Origin: Oscheius dolichura
Taxonomy: Eukaryota > Nematoda > Chromadorea > Rhabditida > Rhabditidae
Assembly (NCBI GenBank): GCA_932521035.1
Contig: OW051493.1
Location: 2,046,001 to 2,110,000 of the forward strand
Reading direction: 5' to 3'
DNA length: 64,000 nt
Positions 1-11,628 of the stretch are shown piece after piece. Position 1 is the stretch's first letter. Each line of letters starts with the position of its first letter. The notes under the pieces were generated by a model, which worked only from the letters and a program-made list of their open reading frames with translations, did no database searches and was not told the DNA's origin. The position numbers and the translations under genes are program-made.

Positions 1-1032
1 GAGGAAAAGTGCGAAGGGGCACACTCAACCGAGTGTGGAGGACAAACATAACACACGCTGGGCAAGGGAAGGGAGAGAGTAAGACCATGTTTGGGCAGCG
101 GAGGAGAGATTTCCGGGGCAAAAAAGTGGAGGGGACGCGGGGAAAACAGATGGACTAGCGCGCCAAAATGGACCGGGTGCTTGGTCTGACCCCTCTCCTT
201 CTGATCAGTGAATTTTTGGCCAGAATACCTTAACCACCATAGGAAACCATGAAAACGTTCCAATTGATCCGATTCTCTTTGAAATTTGATGGCGAAGTGT
301 AGAAGTAACGGCATTCACAAAATGAGAGCTTATGGGATCTCCCCAAAACATGAATTTTCTAAAATACGTTCGTTCGCAATCTTCCACGCCTCTTTTACAT
401 ATTTCTCACAAAATTATGGAATTGCAAACGCTTTTGAGACTTTGCTAAGTCAGTATGATGGAAATCTGAAAAATTAGCTTCTCACAAGAGCGAGGATGTC
501 GGAAAGAAGCCACCATTTCGATGAAAGTGTACTCCCTTTTCTCCATTTCCCTATAAAATCAAAAGCAAATGGTAAGTTTTATGATAGACACCGGTAGATG
601 AAGAAGTCCAGAAGTGAAAGGGCCACATCAAATTGGGCATAAAGCCTCTACCGTAAAGGTCCATTTGTAAACAACCCAATGCAAAATACAAACGATTGCT
701 ATCACTTTATATTCATAAATATAGAAGTAACGGAGCGGAAGAGATTCAAAAAAGTAGATCCGCCTGCCGAGAGACCATTCCTTCTCTGGAATAAATATTT
801 CTCATCATTTTTTCTGGATATTCCGCCAAATACGAGCTCAACCCCTATCCAAAGTAGTTTGCAGCTTGTACTGTTTGCAGATAAGAAGCGGAAGTTGCGA
901 AATAGTGGATAGAACTGTCGAAAAGTTACGAATTCATGGGAAGAGACCGTTATTTCGACCAATTTCGGGGTTCGGCTCGATTTTTTACGTTCTTCTCTCG
1001 GTTTATTAGAAAAATGTTTTTTTTTACAAACT
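1..1032. other. Non-coding stretch, no gene seen
   Basis: No reading frame here has plausible splice context or a recognisable protein. The sequence is AT-rich, with short open frames only. I see nothing functional before the hAT-type element that begins at 1041. Confidence 0.5.
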
Positions 1033-1040
1033 ACACTGAA

Positions 1041-1184
1041 CAGGGCTGCACGAAAGTGATCGGAGAGGAACTAAACCGAAACCGAAAATTTTCATAAATT
1101 TCTTTCGGCGACGAAACCGAAACCGAAAAATTCTAAAATTTTCTTTCGGGATCGAAACTGAAACCGAAATTTCGTGCAACCCTG
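1041..1184. mobile_element. hAT-type MITE, 144 bp, with 8-bp target duplication
   Basis: The element starts CAGGGCTGCACGAAA and ends with the near-perfect complement (TTTCGTGCAACCCTG), a terminal inverted repeat with one mismatch in 15. It is flanked by an exact 8-bp direct repeat, ACACTGAA, at 1033-1040 and 1185-1192. CAGGG-type termini with 8-bp duplications are the hallmark of hAT transposons. The interior holds two blocks of repeated CGAAACCGAAAC separated by AT-rich DNA and has no coding capacity, so this is a non-autonomous copy. The intact duplication suggests a fairly recent insertion. Confidence 0.85.
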
Positions 1185-4142
1185 ACACTGAAGCATTTTA
1201 GAATTTTTTTTGCTCATAAAAAAAGATGCGAAGCAAGAAATATTCAAAAGTCAGGTGTCCTTGCCGAGAAAGGACTGATCCCCCCGGATAGGCCGTTTGT
1301 CTACAAATTTAAGGAATTTGATCAGTTTTCCTTGATTTTTCCACAATATTCAGAAAGTTTTGGATAACTAGTCAATTATAAACCATTTAGAAAGTGTGTG
1401 CTCATAAATATAGAAGTTCCGAAGCGAAAAATACTCCAAAACTCCATTTTCCCGGTTGAATAGCCGGTTTTTCTCCATTTTCTTCATTTTTCTTGAATTT
1501 TCCAGTAGAATTCAACCTTTTCTCGGATCATAGTTCATTTTCTTTCGCGTTTTTCAGTTCAGCTGTTCTCTAGAAAGCGTAAATCCATCTGCTGCCTTTG
1601 GTTGTTTGAACTATCTTGCTTCCCGCCGCCTGTCTCCCGCCTCATAGACTTCTTCTCTCGCTTATCAGGCGTCATTTCCCAGCTGACCAGCATCCTTTCC
1701 CCCTTTCTATAATATAAATATTCCTGTGAATATTACCTGAGAGAAGAGGAGGCGTGGTGATTGTGGTGGGCGGTCCGTCGTCCCCCCGCGCGGCGACGGC
1801 GAGGAGGGGGAGAGAGAGAGCTCTATTTGCTCTGTGGCTGCGAGTCGGAGAGCCCCACAAAAACGGTCTCGTCTCGGCTGAGTCAACCCCTGCCTGTCCC
1901 CCGTGCCCCCCGTGCCCCCTATGCCCCCTTTCTCTCTAACGGGTTATCCCCAGTGATCAAGTAGACTAGGCAAGATGTTGGCATAGCTGAGCCATTGTGA
2001 ATAACTCAGCCATGCCACATACGGCCGAGTCTCGCCCGTTTTCCTTCTCCTCTACCTTCTCCTCGTCTGTTTACCTATTTCCACACCGCCATACGTAGTC
2101 CCCCCTTTCCCCTTCTCCTATTCGCAAGAGGAGAGCACAAAACGGAGGGAAGGCCAAAACGAGGGGCCCGGAACAGACGTCACCATGCTCCAATTCGTTC
2201 TGATAAGATCGGGGCAGCCCAACCTCTGCTCTCCTCGTCCTGGTCTCCCCGTCCCCCAATAAAACCCCCTTCCAGCCGTCAAAATGGTGAGTTTTATCCT
2301 TATTTTTCCTTTAAAATGGGCCCAAACCCCGCCAAAAGCCAATAATTTGACCCCAAAAAGAAAAAGCGGTCTCCGCTATCGATTTTTATGCTTTTTCAGT
2401 GAAATTCCCGGCTTTTAGAGTTGGGAATTGATTGGTTTTTAGCCCCTATTCATGCAAAAGGGCCATAGAACCAGCTGGTCATACAATTGGCTGACTGTTA
2501 TTGAAACTAGCAACTCATAACAGTAGCTGGATGCTGAAAAACTGGACAGGGGGCTGGAAATGGGTGGAAATGATCGGGAACGGTCTTTTACTCCATTGGT
2601 GTGCTTTCGTTAGGCCCAAAACGCAATACGAGGATCGAAAATCGGCTCTGAAGTCTATTTTGGGTCCAAAAGGTGTTAGAAACCGTAACCAGGGGTCATT
2701 TTCCCGCCGAGAGCCAGTGGCCCCTCCCCAGGTCATTTTCCCTTGGGGTCCTGCCACGAAAGACGTGTAGTATTGCCTCAGAGAAGACTAACAGACAAAA
2801 ACACCCTCTCCACTCTCTCCATATAAAAACGGATCAGAACATTGCCAATTATAGTAGCGGGGGCTCTAGTAAATCTGTCTGACGACATAGTGACGGGGAA
2901 GGGGGAAAGAAGACGGACGGGGGAGGAGGCGGTCAAGAGGAAATTATAACCACAGAGCAAAGGGGTAGATAGAGCGAGTGGGGGTGGGAGATTACCGGGG
3001 CAATGGACTGGAATTGACTGGCAGGGAGGGTTTCCGGGACTGTAGGGCTCATTTTTGAGGGAAACGCACTGTAGGCGAATTACAGTATGCTAAAAACTAT
3101 AGAATTCATGCACCAGAAAAGCACCCCGCTTGCCCCAAATACGTGTCCAACTGACCCAGGCCCCGCGCGGCGCCCCCGGGGTCAAAAATACGGTGAAATT
3201 ACCCAAATTAGCCATTTTTTCCTACTTTCTTGCCCTTTCGTTCGGCTAATCTCGTATCCCCGATGAGCTTGATCGCCCTTTTGAGCATATTTGATCAGCG
3301 TGGGAGCTGTCCACCCGCCGAGGTTAGATTTGCCCCTTGTCGTCTTGATCAGGCCGCTTGTTGGTCCTTAAACGAAGACTACCGGATACTACAGTAAGAT
3401 ATATAGGGAATATTTATCCGTGAGAGTATCCACAACCCGTTGTTCTCCTTTTTCTAGGTTTCAATTCTTCTATTTATGAAGGGAAGAAGGCCAATTGCAT
3501 CCGATTGGCGCCGTGCTTACATTCGTGGTCCCAGAGCCGATTCTCTCCGAGATCTATCACTCGAATACCCTCAGCGAAGCGTACCTGAATAGACAACTCT
3601 CATGTTACTTTGAGGAGACGGAAATAGACAGAGGGAGAGGGAGAGAGGGGAGAGGGACGAGTCGATCGAAAGTGCACCGTACGGTAGCTGTACAAATAAA
3701 CGGGACGGGCTATAGGGAGCGGCAGAGGACGGCACAGAGCCGACGGACGGCCGGGGGAGCAGCGGGGAACGCGACGACAGGTCGGGGCAAGGGAGCGGGA
3801 GAGGGAGAGAGTAAACAGGGGCTAACTAACTGCCAGGGAGCGGCTCGGTCTAACCGTTTCTATTAAGTTTTAGGGAGGACCTAAATGCCCGCTTTTGAAT
3901 GTCTGAATAATAGTTAGAGACCTCCTAAAACCATCAAACGAAAGCAAGCCTTGTGGTATCGCGGGATCGATTTCAATGGTGTAGGAAATAAGATCGATTT
4001 CTTTTCCGGGTTTATTAAGTTTTACGTATCGGATAAAGGTCTGCTAATGCTCTCAGCAATGATCGGTAGAGTGTCGTACTTACCCCAGTCGCGTTGTCAG
4101 AGGGCCCTGGTCCTGACGCTAGCTTATTAGGTAACCGCACCT
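1185..4142. other. Non-coding stretch upstream of the repeat cluster
   Basis: I find no convincing gene. A plus-strand open frame of 123 codons at 3495-3866 runs through a purine-rich GA/GGGA tract (about 3625-3830) and has no recognisable motif, so I treat it as fortuitous. Patches are GC-rich (1760-1930, 3160-3190), unlike the surrounding AT-rich sequence, and could be promoter or first-exon regions of an undetected gene, but nothing supports that directly. Confidence 0.4.
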
Positions 4143-4163
4143 GCACCCGTATAATCTCGGCAG
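4143..4163 (+). repeat. Solo arm of the GCACCCGTAAAATCTCGGCAG palindrome family
   Basis: This is one arm (GCACCCGTATAATCTCGGCA plus G) of the 87-bp palindromic element found complete eight times in the window. No partner arm follows within 150 bp, so it is a decayed or half copy. Confidence 0.7.
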
Positions 4164-5066
4164 GAAACCATCTCTTGTTCAAAGTTGTTACAATGTTCTA
4201 TTTTCTGCTGACGAGACACCGTTCGGGTACAACTGCGCGACCCTAAGTCAACGGAGCCACCCAGACCGGGAATGAATCACCTAATCCGACTACAGTAGGA
4301 CACTGGCAATTTATTTAAAGGTCTGTTTAGGGTTTCAGAAGGGTTATAGAAGGCATGGAAGCCTAGAACGCATTGCAAACAAGGCGACAGTGGATCAGCA
4401 GCCATTCCAATTCTTATTTTGACTGCTTTGGTTTGTGAAAAGTGTGACTTGAAGTAAAAGGAGTTGTCTAAGTTTTCGCCATCAGAGAAAAAGCGACAAA
4501 GATTCTGTTAGGTTTCCACAAAAACGAGAATATATGAGGCCATCCCGAAACTGCAATTTTCTAAAAATAATAGATGACTTGGAGTAAATAGTGTTTTCAA
4601 TGTTTTGGTCATAAGAGAAAAAGGAAGCCGTAGCGTAGTAACTGCTAGCTTAGTAATTACGTAGATACGATCACGTCTCTTTGTTTTACCTAAATTCATG
4701 TTTGGAGAATTTCATTCTGATAAAAAACTGGGAAATTCTCCAGATTTGAAACATGGCAGAAGGTCCAAAAGATTGCCTCTCTGGTTCCAGGAAACATCGG
4801 AAGGGGAAATTGATTCAAATGATTTGAAGGTTGGCCAATTTCAATCTCCTCTGGAAGGTGGAGAGTTCGGGAGAAAAGTTGGTCTATACGATTTTTAAAG
4901 GTCTATTTCTAAATTTTGGAGGATTTTAGGAAAGGTGGAGGTGTGTAGGGAAGCGGAAATTTGGAGCGCAACCTGGATAGGACCTCCCTGGCTGATCCCT
5001 TTGACCCCCCGGAAAGGATTGGGGCTAATTCTTGGCTCAATAAACACGAGGAGGAAATGCCCTTAC
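4164..5066. other. Region 3' of the selenoprotein P-like gene
   Basis: This stretch lies downstream (minus-strand sense) of the last confident exon of the selenoprotein P-like gene. It may contain the final exon: a minus-strand acceptor at about 4884 opens a short frame that stops at 4815-4817. I cannot choose between that and other acceptors, so the 3' end is left open. No other gene is visible. Confidence 0.35.
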
Positions 5067-8000
5067 CTCTAGCTTGACAGTACTCAAATCGACCTTGGTA
5101 TTTGGATAGCAGAGTTCGTGGACAGTTGACCAATAATCGTCAGCCCGGTCCGGGGTGCAGCATTCATCCTGCAAAACGGAATTTTAGGCTTTTATTTTTA
5201 AGGTTATGGTAGTTTTATTTATAAAGAACCATTTCAATATATCCAGTTTCCTTAGAGTAGTCCGAAAAATAAAAGTAGAGGTTTCTGGCCATTTTGGCCC
5301 GCGCGGCTGCACCCGTAGAATCTCGGCAGCTTTTCACTTTTTATTCAATGGCGCCGCAACTCCTGGCGCGCGCACTGCCGAGATTTTACGGGTGCGGATG
5401 CGCCACAATTCCGCATTCCTCTCTTTTTTTTCAATTGAAAGGGGAAAACAAACCTTGGTGACGAATTTCGAATAGCAACATTGGCTGAACTTATTCGTCG
5501 TTGAGGTGCCATCGCTTTGGGACTCATCCTCACAGCAAGCATATTTCGCCTAAAAATGAACTACTGTAAGACAAACAAGGCGGTAAAGTACCTGTAAAAA
5601 CTTCTGTAAACAGCACAACTGGCCGGTGGAATTGGAACATTTCCCCGGGATGCAGAGATCCGTCAGATAGATGCCCTTGGAGCAGCACTTGGGCAGCTGA
5701 CCGCCTTTTCCTACTTTCTCTTGCTGAAAAGGGGGAAAAATCACAATATTCTGGGGACGAAAATGAAGCTAAAAATAGAAAATCTTACCTGCATGAAGCA
5801 GATATCATCAGTAAAGGCGGCACAGGGGACGTCGGCTCCCATTAGCTGAAAAAAGGGGGCTACAGTTGTTCAACGGATCCGCTCGTTTTTTTTCTCATCT
5901 CATTCATTTCCAACGGTTAAAGGGCTTTTTTCCTTTCGTTACAGGAACCACTAATCAAAAAGGAATAATTCCACAGTAATATTGAACCAGAAACCAAAAA
6001 AAGTAGAGAAAATTCCGAAAAACTGGAGAAATTCAGTTAAAACTAGGCAATGCGTTTCCGCGCCGCCGTACCCGTAAAATCTCGGCAGCTGCTGGATACA
6101 GCTTGAAATAGCGCCGAGCTGCCGAGGTCTTACGGGTGCCGCGCCTGTCCCCCTCTCGCCCCTAACTCACCAAGCGGTAATCCATCGTCGTAGGAGGAGC
6201 TGTAGGCCAAAATGGATTAGGGGAATGAGGTCTAGGGATCTGCGTCTAAACAATTTTCATTAGCCACTATAAATTCCTTTCTCGCCTCTGTTCTAGCTGT
6301 CGTAGCCACTGACACCTCATCGTAGTCGCCATAATCACTGTCCTCGCTGTAGTGAAGCTTTTTCACAGCTAAAATTCGAAGAATTGCTTCTAAAAAAGGG
6401 AACCCCAACGTTTTGGAGCAGCCGTACTCGTGGTGGTACTGTAATCATTCCAATTATCTCTTCTCTGTTCTCTGGAAGGGGAATCTATTGGCTGTTGAGG
6501 TTGATACTGGCTTGACTGTTGCCGGTGATCGGCTGGTACTTCATTGGCTCGAGAAGGAACATGGTAACCCCGTTGGTCTTGGGGATATGGAGGGTACTGT
6601 AACTGATGTTGCTGGGGGAATTGTGGCTGTTGCGGCTGTGGCTGATATTGCTGTGGCTGTTGTTGCTGAGGATATTGTTGACTCTGCTGTGACTGCTGGT
6701 AAGATTGTTGGTACTGAAAAATGACGCCTTTTACTTTATTTTTGTTCGTTTTTTGTGATTTTTGTGCCATTCGGGAAAGTAAAACTAGTGGTTTGCCCCC
6801 CCCCCCCCCCCCCCCCCATTCGAATAAAATATACCCAAAGCAGAACATGAAAAAAATCTGTAGTCTTCTCCGCATTCTACGGATTTTTCATATTACCCCT
6901 GATACTAATAGGCTCCTGCTGTCTTTCTATGCTGTACTTGCCATGAATTATCATTCTTTCGGTTAGAAATCGACCATAGAAACAACATTTTCCCCGAACC
7001 CGCACCCATAAAATCTCGGCAGCTGAGAGCTCCTTTAGTTAGCGGCGCGCTTTCCTAATTCCTCCAGCTGCCGAAATCCTACGGGTGCAGGAATTCGGCT
7101 TCCCCTACCTGTGGCCGTTGTCTCTGTCTTTGCTGACTCTGTTGATAAGCTGGCTGGCTCTGTGAATGGTAGGAAAGACTTCTCTGCTGCTGGGTGTGCT
7201 AAATTCTTCTTTATTCCCTAATTTTTCGCTAAAAATCCTACCTGAGCCGGTCTCTGTTGCTCATAGTTGTATTGTGGCTGCTGGCGCGGGTCTTCTCTCC
7301 TTTGTAGCTGTTCTTGTCTTCCTTCTGCCTGCCGTAATTGTTGATAATTAGCTCTCTGCTGATTGCCATCGTCTCTTCTCTCCTGGCTGTTTCGTTTCTC
7401 GCTCAAATAGGCGTCAAATTGCTAAAAACACGATGCTTCGCTTTCCAAGGAATTATCCCACCCGTCTGCTGAGATCTCTAGTCGCTCTCGTGTCGTACTG
7501 ACACCATCCACATTGAGCATGGCTCACGGCGCTTCTCACCGCCTCCAGAGCTTGATGATACGGCGGTTCCATCGGTCGAACTTGGATGATTTTAGACAGC
7601 CGTCCACAGCGATCAAAGAGAAGTTGCTGGCCCTCGGGCCAGTCGGCTGTCCGTCCTCCCTGGTCGTGGAGAAATTGCAGCCGGGGGAACTGATTTACTG
7701 GGTAATTAACGGGGCCCTCTTCGAGTACCTCGAGTTGCGAATGGTGCACAGCTGACGGGTGTTCGACGTCGGGGACGAGAATAGCGATACTCAGGTCGGA
7801 GATGGACTCCGCCATTAGGGCGAATCTGGAAAGGGAAAGGAGATTTTAAGCTGACTTTTAAAGGTACGGTAGTATTATATAAAAAGTGGGTTTTAAAACT
7901 AGTGCTTGCCCTTCTATTCTGGCGTTTGTCCTTCAAAAAAAAGCAAAATTAACGATCTGTAGCCATTTGGTTCGCGCGGCTGCACCCGTAAAATCTCGGC

Positions 8001-8535
8001 AGCTTTTCCCTTTGTATTCAGGGCCGCCGTAACTTCAGGTACGCGCGCTGCCGAGACTTTACGGGTGCGGGCGCGCCGGAATTTCGTGTTAAAAATGAGG
8101 AAAACGGAAAACTATCATATTTCTAGCAATTTTTGTCCGTTTTTCTACTTTTTTTGCTATTATTTACGTCTTTTCCCACTGGCAATTTGCCCCAAGGCTC
8201 GCAAGTTGCCGTCAGGATGATTGATCCGATGGACAGACCCCAATGAAAAAGATGATGGATCGCTATCGGGGAGTACTTTTAACTTCTTCTTCTGCTAATT
8301 CTCTTCCCGGTTTTAGAATAATAATAAATAGAACTTACTCTCTCAAGTGTTTGTGACAGTCATGGCACTGTAGGCCACATCTGACAGTAAGCAGGATGCG
8401 ACCTCGATTCCTTTCGACGGCTTCAACTCCGCTGACTTCTAACTTTCCCGGAGCACATAACGGTGTTTTGTAAAGTGTAGCAACGGTGGAATAGATTGAT
8501 AAAATATGGAGGAGAAGTAGAAGAAGGGGAGACAT
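5067..8535 (-). CDS. Selenoprotein P-like secreted protein, cysteine-only, with Gln-rich linker
   Basis: Eleven exons join in phase: 8535-8339, 7825-7462, 7421-7242, 7198-7109, 6713-6410, 6368-6252, 6199-6171, 5845-5789, 5723-5592, 5549-5454 and 5168-5067. Together they give at least 556 residues; the C-terminus is not resolved. The start was chosen because residues 1-20 form a leucine-rich signal peptide. Residues 45-60 hold LLTVRCGLQCHDC, at the position of the thioredoxin-like UxxC site of SELENOP, and about residues 140-180 contain FDRCGRLSKI followed by CGWC, matching the conserved YDRCGRL and CxxC segments of the SELENOP N-terminal domain. Residues about 188-380 are Gln/Tyr/Pro-rich, where vertebrate SELENOP has a His-rich linker. 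The tail has paired cysteines (PKCC, QLCC, ACC, QCC, ECC). All catalytic positions are TGT/TGC; I see no in-frame TGA that reads as Sec. By family knowledge the role would be extracellular redox or metal binding; that is inference. Introns 1, 4, 7 and 10 each hold a palindromic element. Confidence 0.7.
5309..5395. repeat. 87-bp palindromic element (intron 10)
   Basis: Inverted arms GCACCCGTAGAATCTCGGCA and the complement CTGCCGAGATTTTACGGGTG enclose about 44 bp. The interior closely matches the copy at 7982-8068, so this is a true family and not chance pairing of arms. It lies within an intron of the selenoprotein P-like gene. Confidence 0.9.
6068..6139. repeat. Palindromic element, shortened copy (intron 7)
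   Basis: The arms GTACCCGTAAAATCTCGGCA and GCCGAGGTCTTACGGGTGC are intact, but the interior is about 15 bp shorter than in the other copies. The left outer base pair is mutated (GTACCC for GCACCC). Confidence 0.9.
6796..6817. repeat. Homopolymer C22
   Basis: An uninterrupted run of 22 C on the plus strand lies within intron 4 of the selenoprotein P-like gene, about 80 bp before the acceptor of its Gln-rich exon. It is G22 in the transcript and could form quadruplex structure. The exact length may be unreliable because such runs are hard to sequence. Confidence 0.95.
7002..7088. repeat. 87-bp palindromic element (intron 4)
   Basis: Arms GCACCCATAAAATCTCGGCA and GCCGAAATCCTACGGGTGC with a 40-45 bp interior. 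Each arm has one or two substitutions relative to the family consensus, in keeping with independent decay after insertion. Confidence 0.9.
7982..8068. repeat. 87-bp palindromic element (intron 1)
   Basis: Arms GCACCCGTAAAATCTCGGCA and CTGCCGAGACTTTACGGGTG. The interior and even the outer flank (CGCGCGGCT before the left arm) match the copy at 5309-5395, so the family's true boundary lies a few bases outside the arms. Confidence 0.9.
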
Positions 8536-9033
8536 GATGAGGGGTGTGTAAGAGAGAGGCGAAGAAGAGGACAGCTGGCTCAGGAAGAGGAGACACCTGC
8601 GGCAAACCCACAGAGCCACGGCCACACACACAACTCACACGTGCTCTGCCGAGCCGAGAGAGACGTTTTTTCGAACCTATTTTATCACCTTTGACTGGCA
8701 GAGCGACGGCAGGTTGTAAAGACGTACGCTCCATTTTGAAAAATATGAAATACCGTATGGTGCAATAACTTTTGATCAGTTTCTGATTATTATTCTCCAT
8801 AAGATTCTTTTTGTGGATGTTGATTAAATTCTAAATTAAAATTTCTAATTCTTGAAGACAGCACAGCCTAAAGAAATTGTAGATACAAAAAGCACAGAAA
8901 CGCTGTAATAAATTATAATTCAAAAAACATGAAAAAAATAGAAAATTTATAGGAAATATTTGACAATACATCTGATTAGTTAATTGCCTAGGGCAAATGA
9001 ACAATATACACAATTGACAAGGAAAATCATTGA
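8536..9033. promoter_or_regulatory. Intergenic region upstream of the selenoprotein P-like gene
   Basis: About 500 bp separate the start of the selenoprotein P-like gene from the stop of the first RagA gene, both on the minus strand. It should hold the promoter of the former and the 3' UTR of the latter. A CACACACA run lies near 8623-8632. No TATA box or other defined element could be assigned with confidence. Confidence 0.4.
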
Positions 9034-10276
9034 TTAACGAGACATTTCCAACTTCTCGAAGGCTTTTCGGGCACTATTGATGTTGAGATGAGTAACTGCA
9101 GCCGATGTATTTGCTAAACGATAGATTTAATAATAAAAAGTACAGTAAAAATTACCATCTGGAAGAATAACCATGATGAAAGTGTTAGCAGTAAATTCAC
9201 CGATAAACGCAGCGAAGTTATTGTTCTTTACGTGAACAAATTGAACTGCAGAGCCCATTCTACTGAAAAATAAGGATTTATAAAGCAAACAACGTTCCCC
9301 TACCTGCAACTAAGCTTGAACTGCTTTATTATGTTGGAAATCTTTTCAAGACGGTAGGAGTCTTTGTGATTTGCACATTCAGCATGAGCAATTACGAGGA
9401 ATGTGGCTTTTTCAAAAAGAACTACCTAAAAAAACAACGGTAAAATAAATCTAACAGATAGAAATATTACGTCGACGGCTTCAATGGCATTTGCGAAGTG
9501 CTTCAGCTTATCCTCGATTACATGAACATTTGGTATCAATTTATGAACAATAGCAGACCATGCCTAAAAGAAATAAACATAACAAATATAAGAAAGATTA
9601 CCTTATAAAGAGTTTCATCCCAAATGCTACTTTTGAAGATTTGTATAGGTCCAACAAGTTTTTCTGATCCGGAAGCCATTGAAAATTTGAGAATTTCAAC
9701 CTTCTTTTCTTCAAAAGCAAAAGCACGTCTGCTCTCTTCAACAAGATCAATTTTATGGACAAGACAGAAAACCTGAAAAATAATATACCCATAGAAAAAG
9801 TACCATACTTGAGCATTAGGCGAATTACTCAGCAGAGCTTCGAGACAGGCTTGGAAATAACGCAAGTCTTTCAGTTTTTCTCTAGTATCAATGTCAAACA
9901 CGTAAATCAGCACCTGAATAACAATAATACAACTATTTTGAAAATGTCCAACCTGTACGTTTTTGAAAATTTGATCTTTTTGCGAGACCAAATAATTTTC
10001 CATGAAGGTTTCCTGTCCCCCACAATCCCAAAGATGAAGAACTAGATTTCCCAAGAATCTAAAAAAACAAAATTTAAAATACATAGAATAATATACCTAA
10101 CATGGGCTTGTTCTACCTCAATAGTAGGACCGAGACGGTTTGTATCACGAGGAATATAATTAGCAAAGATAATTGATCTGAAAAACACGTTGATTAGTGA
10201 AATAATTTGCTTACCTCATTGATGTTTTTCCAGATCCACTTTTACCCATCAGGAGTACTTTGCTTTTAGATGGCAT
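9034..10276 (-). CDS. RRAGA: Rag GTPase RagA/RagB, tandem copy 1
   Basis: Nine exons join in phase (10276-10215, 10177-10097, 10058-9953, 9913-9809, 9772-9602, 9563-9471, 9425-9304, 9262-9156, 9113-9034) and give 308 residues; RagA in other animals is about 313. The P-loop GKSGSGKTS lies near residues 11-19, the switch II segment WDCGGQETF near 60-70, and the HKID base-recognition motif near 125. The rest is the Rag-specific C-terminal dimerisation domain, with FERATF-like ([10 protein letters not shown]) and [10 protein letters not shown] signatures. Rag GTPases form A/C heterodimers on lysosomes that recruit mTORC1 when amino acids are plentiful. Every splice junction keeps the frame and no domain is missing, so the gene appears functional. 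A second copy lies 1.35 kb upstream in the same orientation. Confidence 0.95.
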
Positions 10277-10382
10277 TTCTATAAAATGTTTCTATAAAAT
10301 ATTAGACGGAAAAGCTGCAAGACAATGAAAATGCATTGACTAAAATAGAAATTGTGGCATATAATGAGTTTTTGAAGAAATT

Positions 10383-10727
10383 ATGCAAGCAAAACGTTCC
10401 AGGCGGTCAGAACTAGAACCAGAGTGTGTTATCGTCGAGTGTATTCATCATTGATGAATCATCAAGAATATGGGCATGGAAGTGATACGATATCTATAGC
10501 AAAAGACAATTCAGTTTCCGACGTTCTCTTCGGCAAATTTTGAAATTTCGGCACGCTTCCCTGACGCGGCAAAGTACACAGTGAAGAATCTCATTTTTTG
10601 GTTATTTTTCAGTTTTTCAGCTTTGCTTCTTTTCTTTTTCAGCAATTCCAGGTCTAGAAATACAATGGAAACATCACAATTGCAGAAGAATACAGTATTA
10701 AAAGACAATATTTTCAGCTCCGAGTGA
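10383..10727 (+). CDS. Possible small basic protein between the two RagA copies
   Basis: Three exons (10383-10438, 10500-10580, 10643-10727) with GT-AG junctions join in frame to give 73 residues that are rich in Arg, Ser and Gln. The product has no recognisable domain. The frame would be divergent from RagA copy 1, with only about 105 bp between the start codons. Against it: the minus strand of the same stretch also has an open, splice-flanked frame (10654-10511), so coding sense is ambiguous, and no homology supports either. I list it only as a candidate. Confidence 0.22.
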
Positions 10728-11628
10728 TGTTTATTCGTGGCTACAATATTGATAAACTGGACAGATGACTTCTTGAAACAGAACAAATGCCAGGTGATGA
10801 AGAGGATGCTTCCTTTCGACTTGTTTTCTTCTCGTCAGTTCCAGGATCCACCTAGGGCGGTTCCACCACCCCTCTGTCACTATTTCACACAGAACATTCA
10901 AATATGATCTTCTGTAGATCGTTGTCTTGGAATATCTATTTTCTTTTCTTTCTGGACAGGGGGTAATACCACAAGGAGTTTACCAGACAAAGACGAGGTT
11001 CCTTTGGGTAGCAATAAATTCCCGGTAGTTTGCTGTTTTCCTCACAAAACTCATCGATGAGTCTACAACTCTGACGGAGGCGAGCATATGGAATGGGGTA
11101 ACACTGAAAAGAATGAGAAATTCTTTGAGAAAAAGTGTTTGTCTATCACATTTCCTGCCAAAAACCATACCCTCCGGATAATTTGTATTTTCAGCTCCGT
11201 CGGCTATTCCAGTTCAACTTTTATTACGAGATCAATGTATGCACATGTCGCAGCGTGCTTCTTCTCCACTGGTGGCGATTCCATATATTGATCAAAATTT
11301 ATTTGTCACGGAGAAAACTACAAGTATCAATGGTGTTTGTCGAAAGAAAAGAAGCGCGAGGATATCTATCGATAGCAAACGTCGCTTTTCTGGGTAGAAT
11401 CGTCACTCTTGCGTTTCCTTATATTTTTTTCTGTTCTAGAACGTGAATACAGCAGATTAACACATATAAAACCAAAAAAAGCTAAAACACCTAACAAGAA
11501 AATATAAAAAAATTTATCTGTAAAAATATCTGACAATATATGAAAATTTAAATTGGCACAGGGCAAATGATAATAACACTATGCACAAATATCTGAAGTA
11601 TCAGCACAATCAAAGTGAACGTCACCCG
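10728..11628. other. Spacer between the RagA duplicates
   Basis: Several acceptor-like TTTTCAG sites (10717, 11191) precede short open frames on the plus strand, ending near 11390, but no continuous spliced protein could be built that resembles a known family. It may contain a decayed gene or the 5' flank carried along with the RagA duplication. Confidence 0.35.

Noticed and set aside
3495..3866. 123-codon frame rich in Arg/Gly
   Set aside because: The frame lies in a purine-rich GA/GGGA tract whose composition avoids stop codons; no family resemblance.
6413..6724. Plus-strand frame rich in Val/Ala opposite the Gln-rich exon
   Set aside because: Antisense shadow of the CAG/CAA-rich exon of the selenoprotein P-like gene.
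5067..8535. Selenocysteine (TGA) codons in the selenoprotein P-like gene
   Set aside because: All conserved redox positions are TGT or TGC, and no exon needs an in-frame TGA to stay open, so there is no reason to propose Sec or a SECIS element.
11088..11446. Plus-strand frames after the acceptor at 11191
   Set aside because: Two frames are open for 65-85 codons, but neither links in phase to upstream exons or resembles a known protein.
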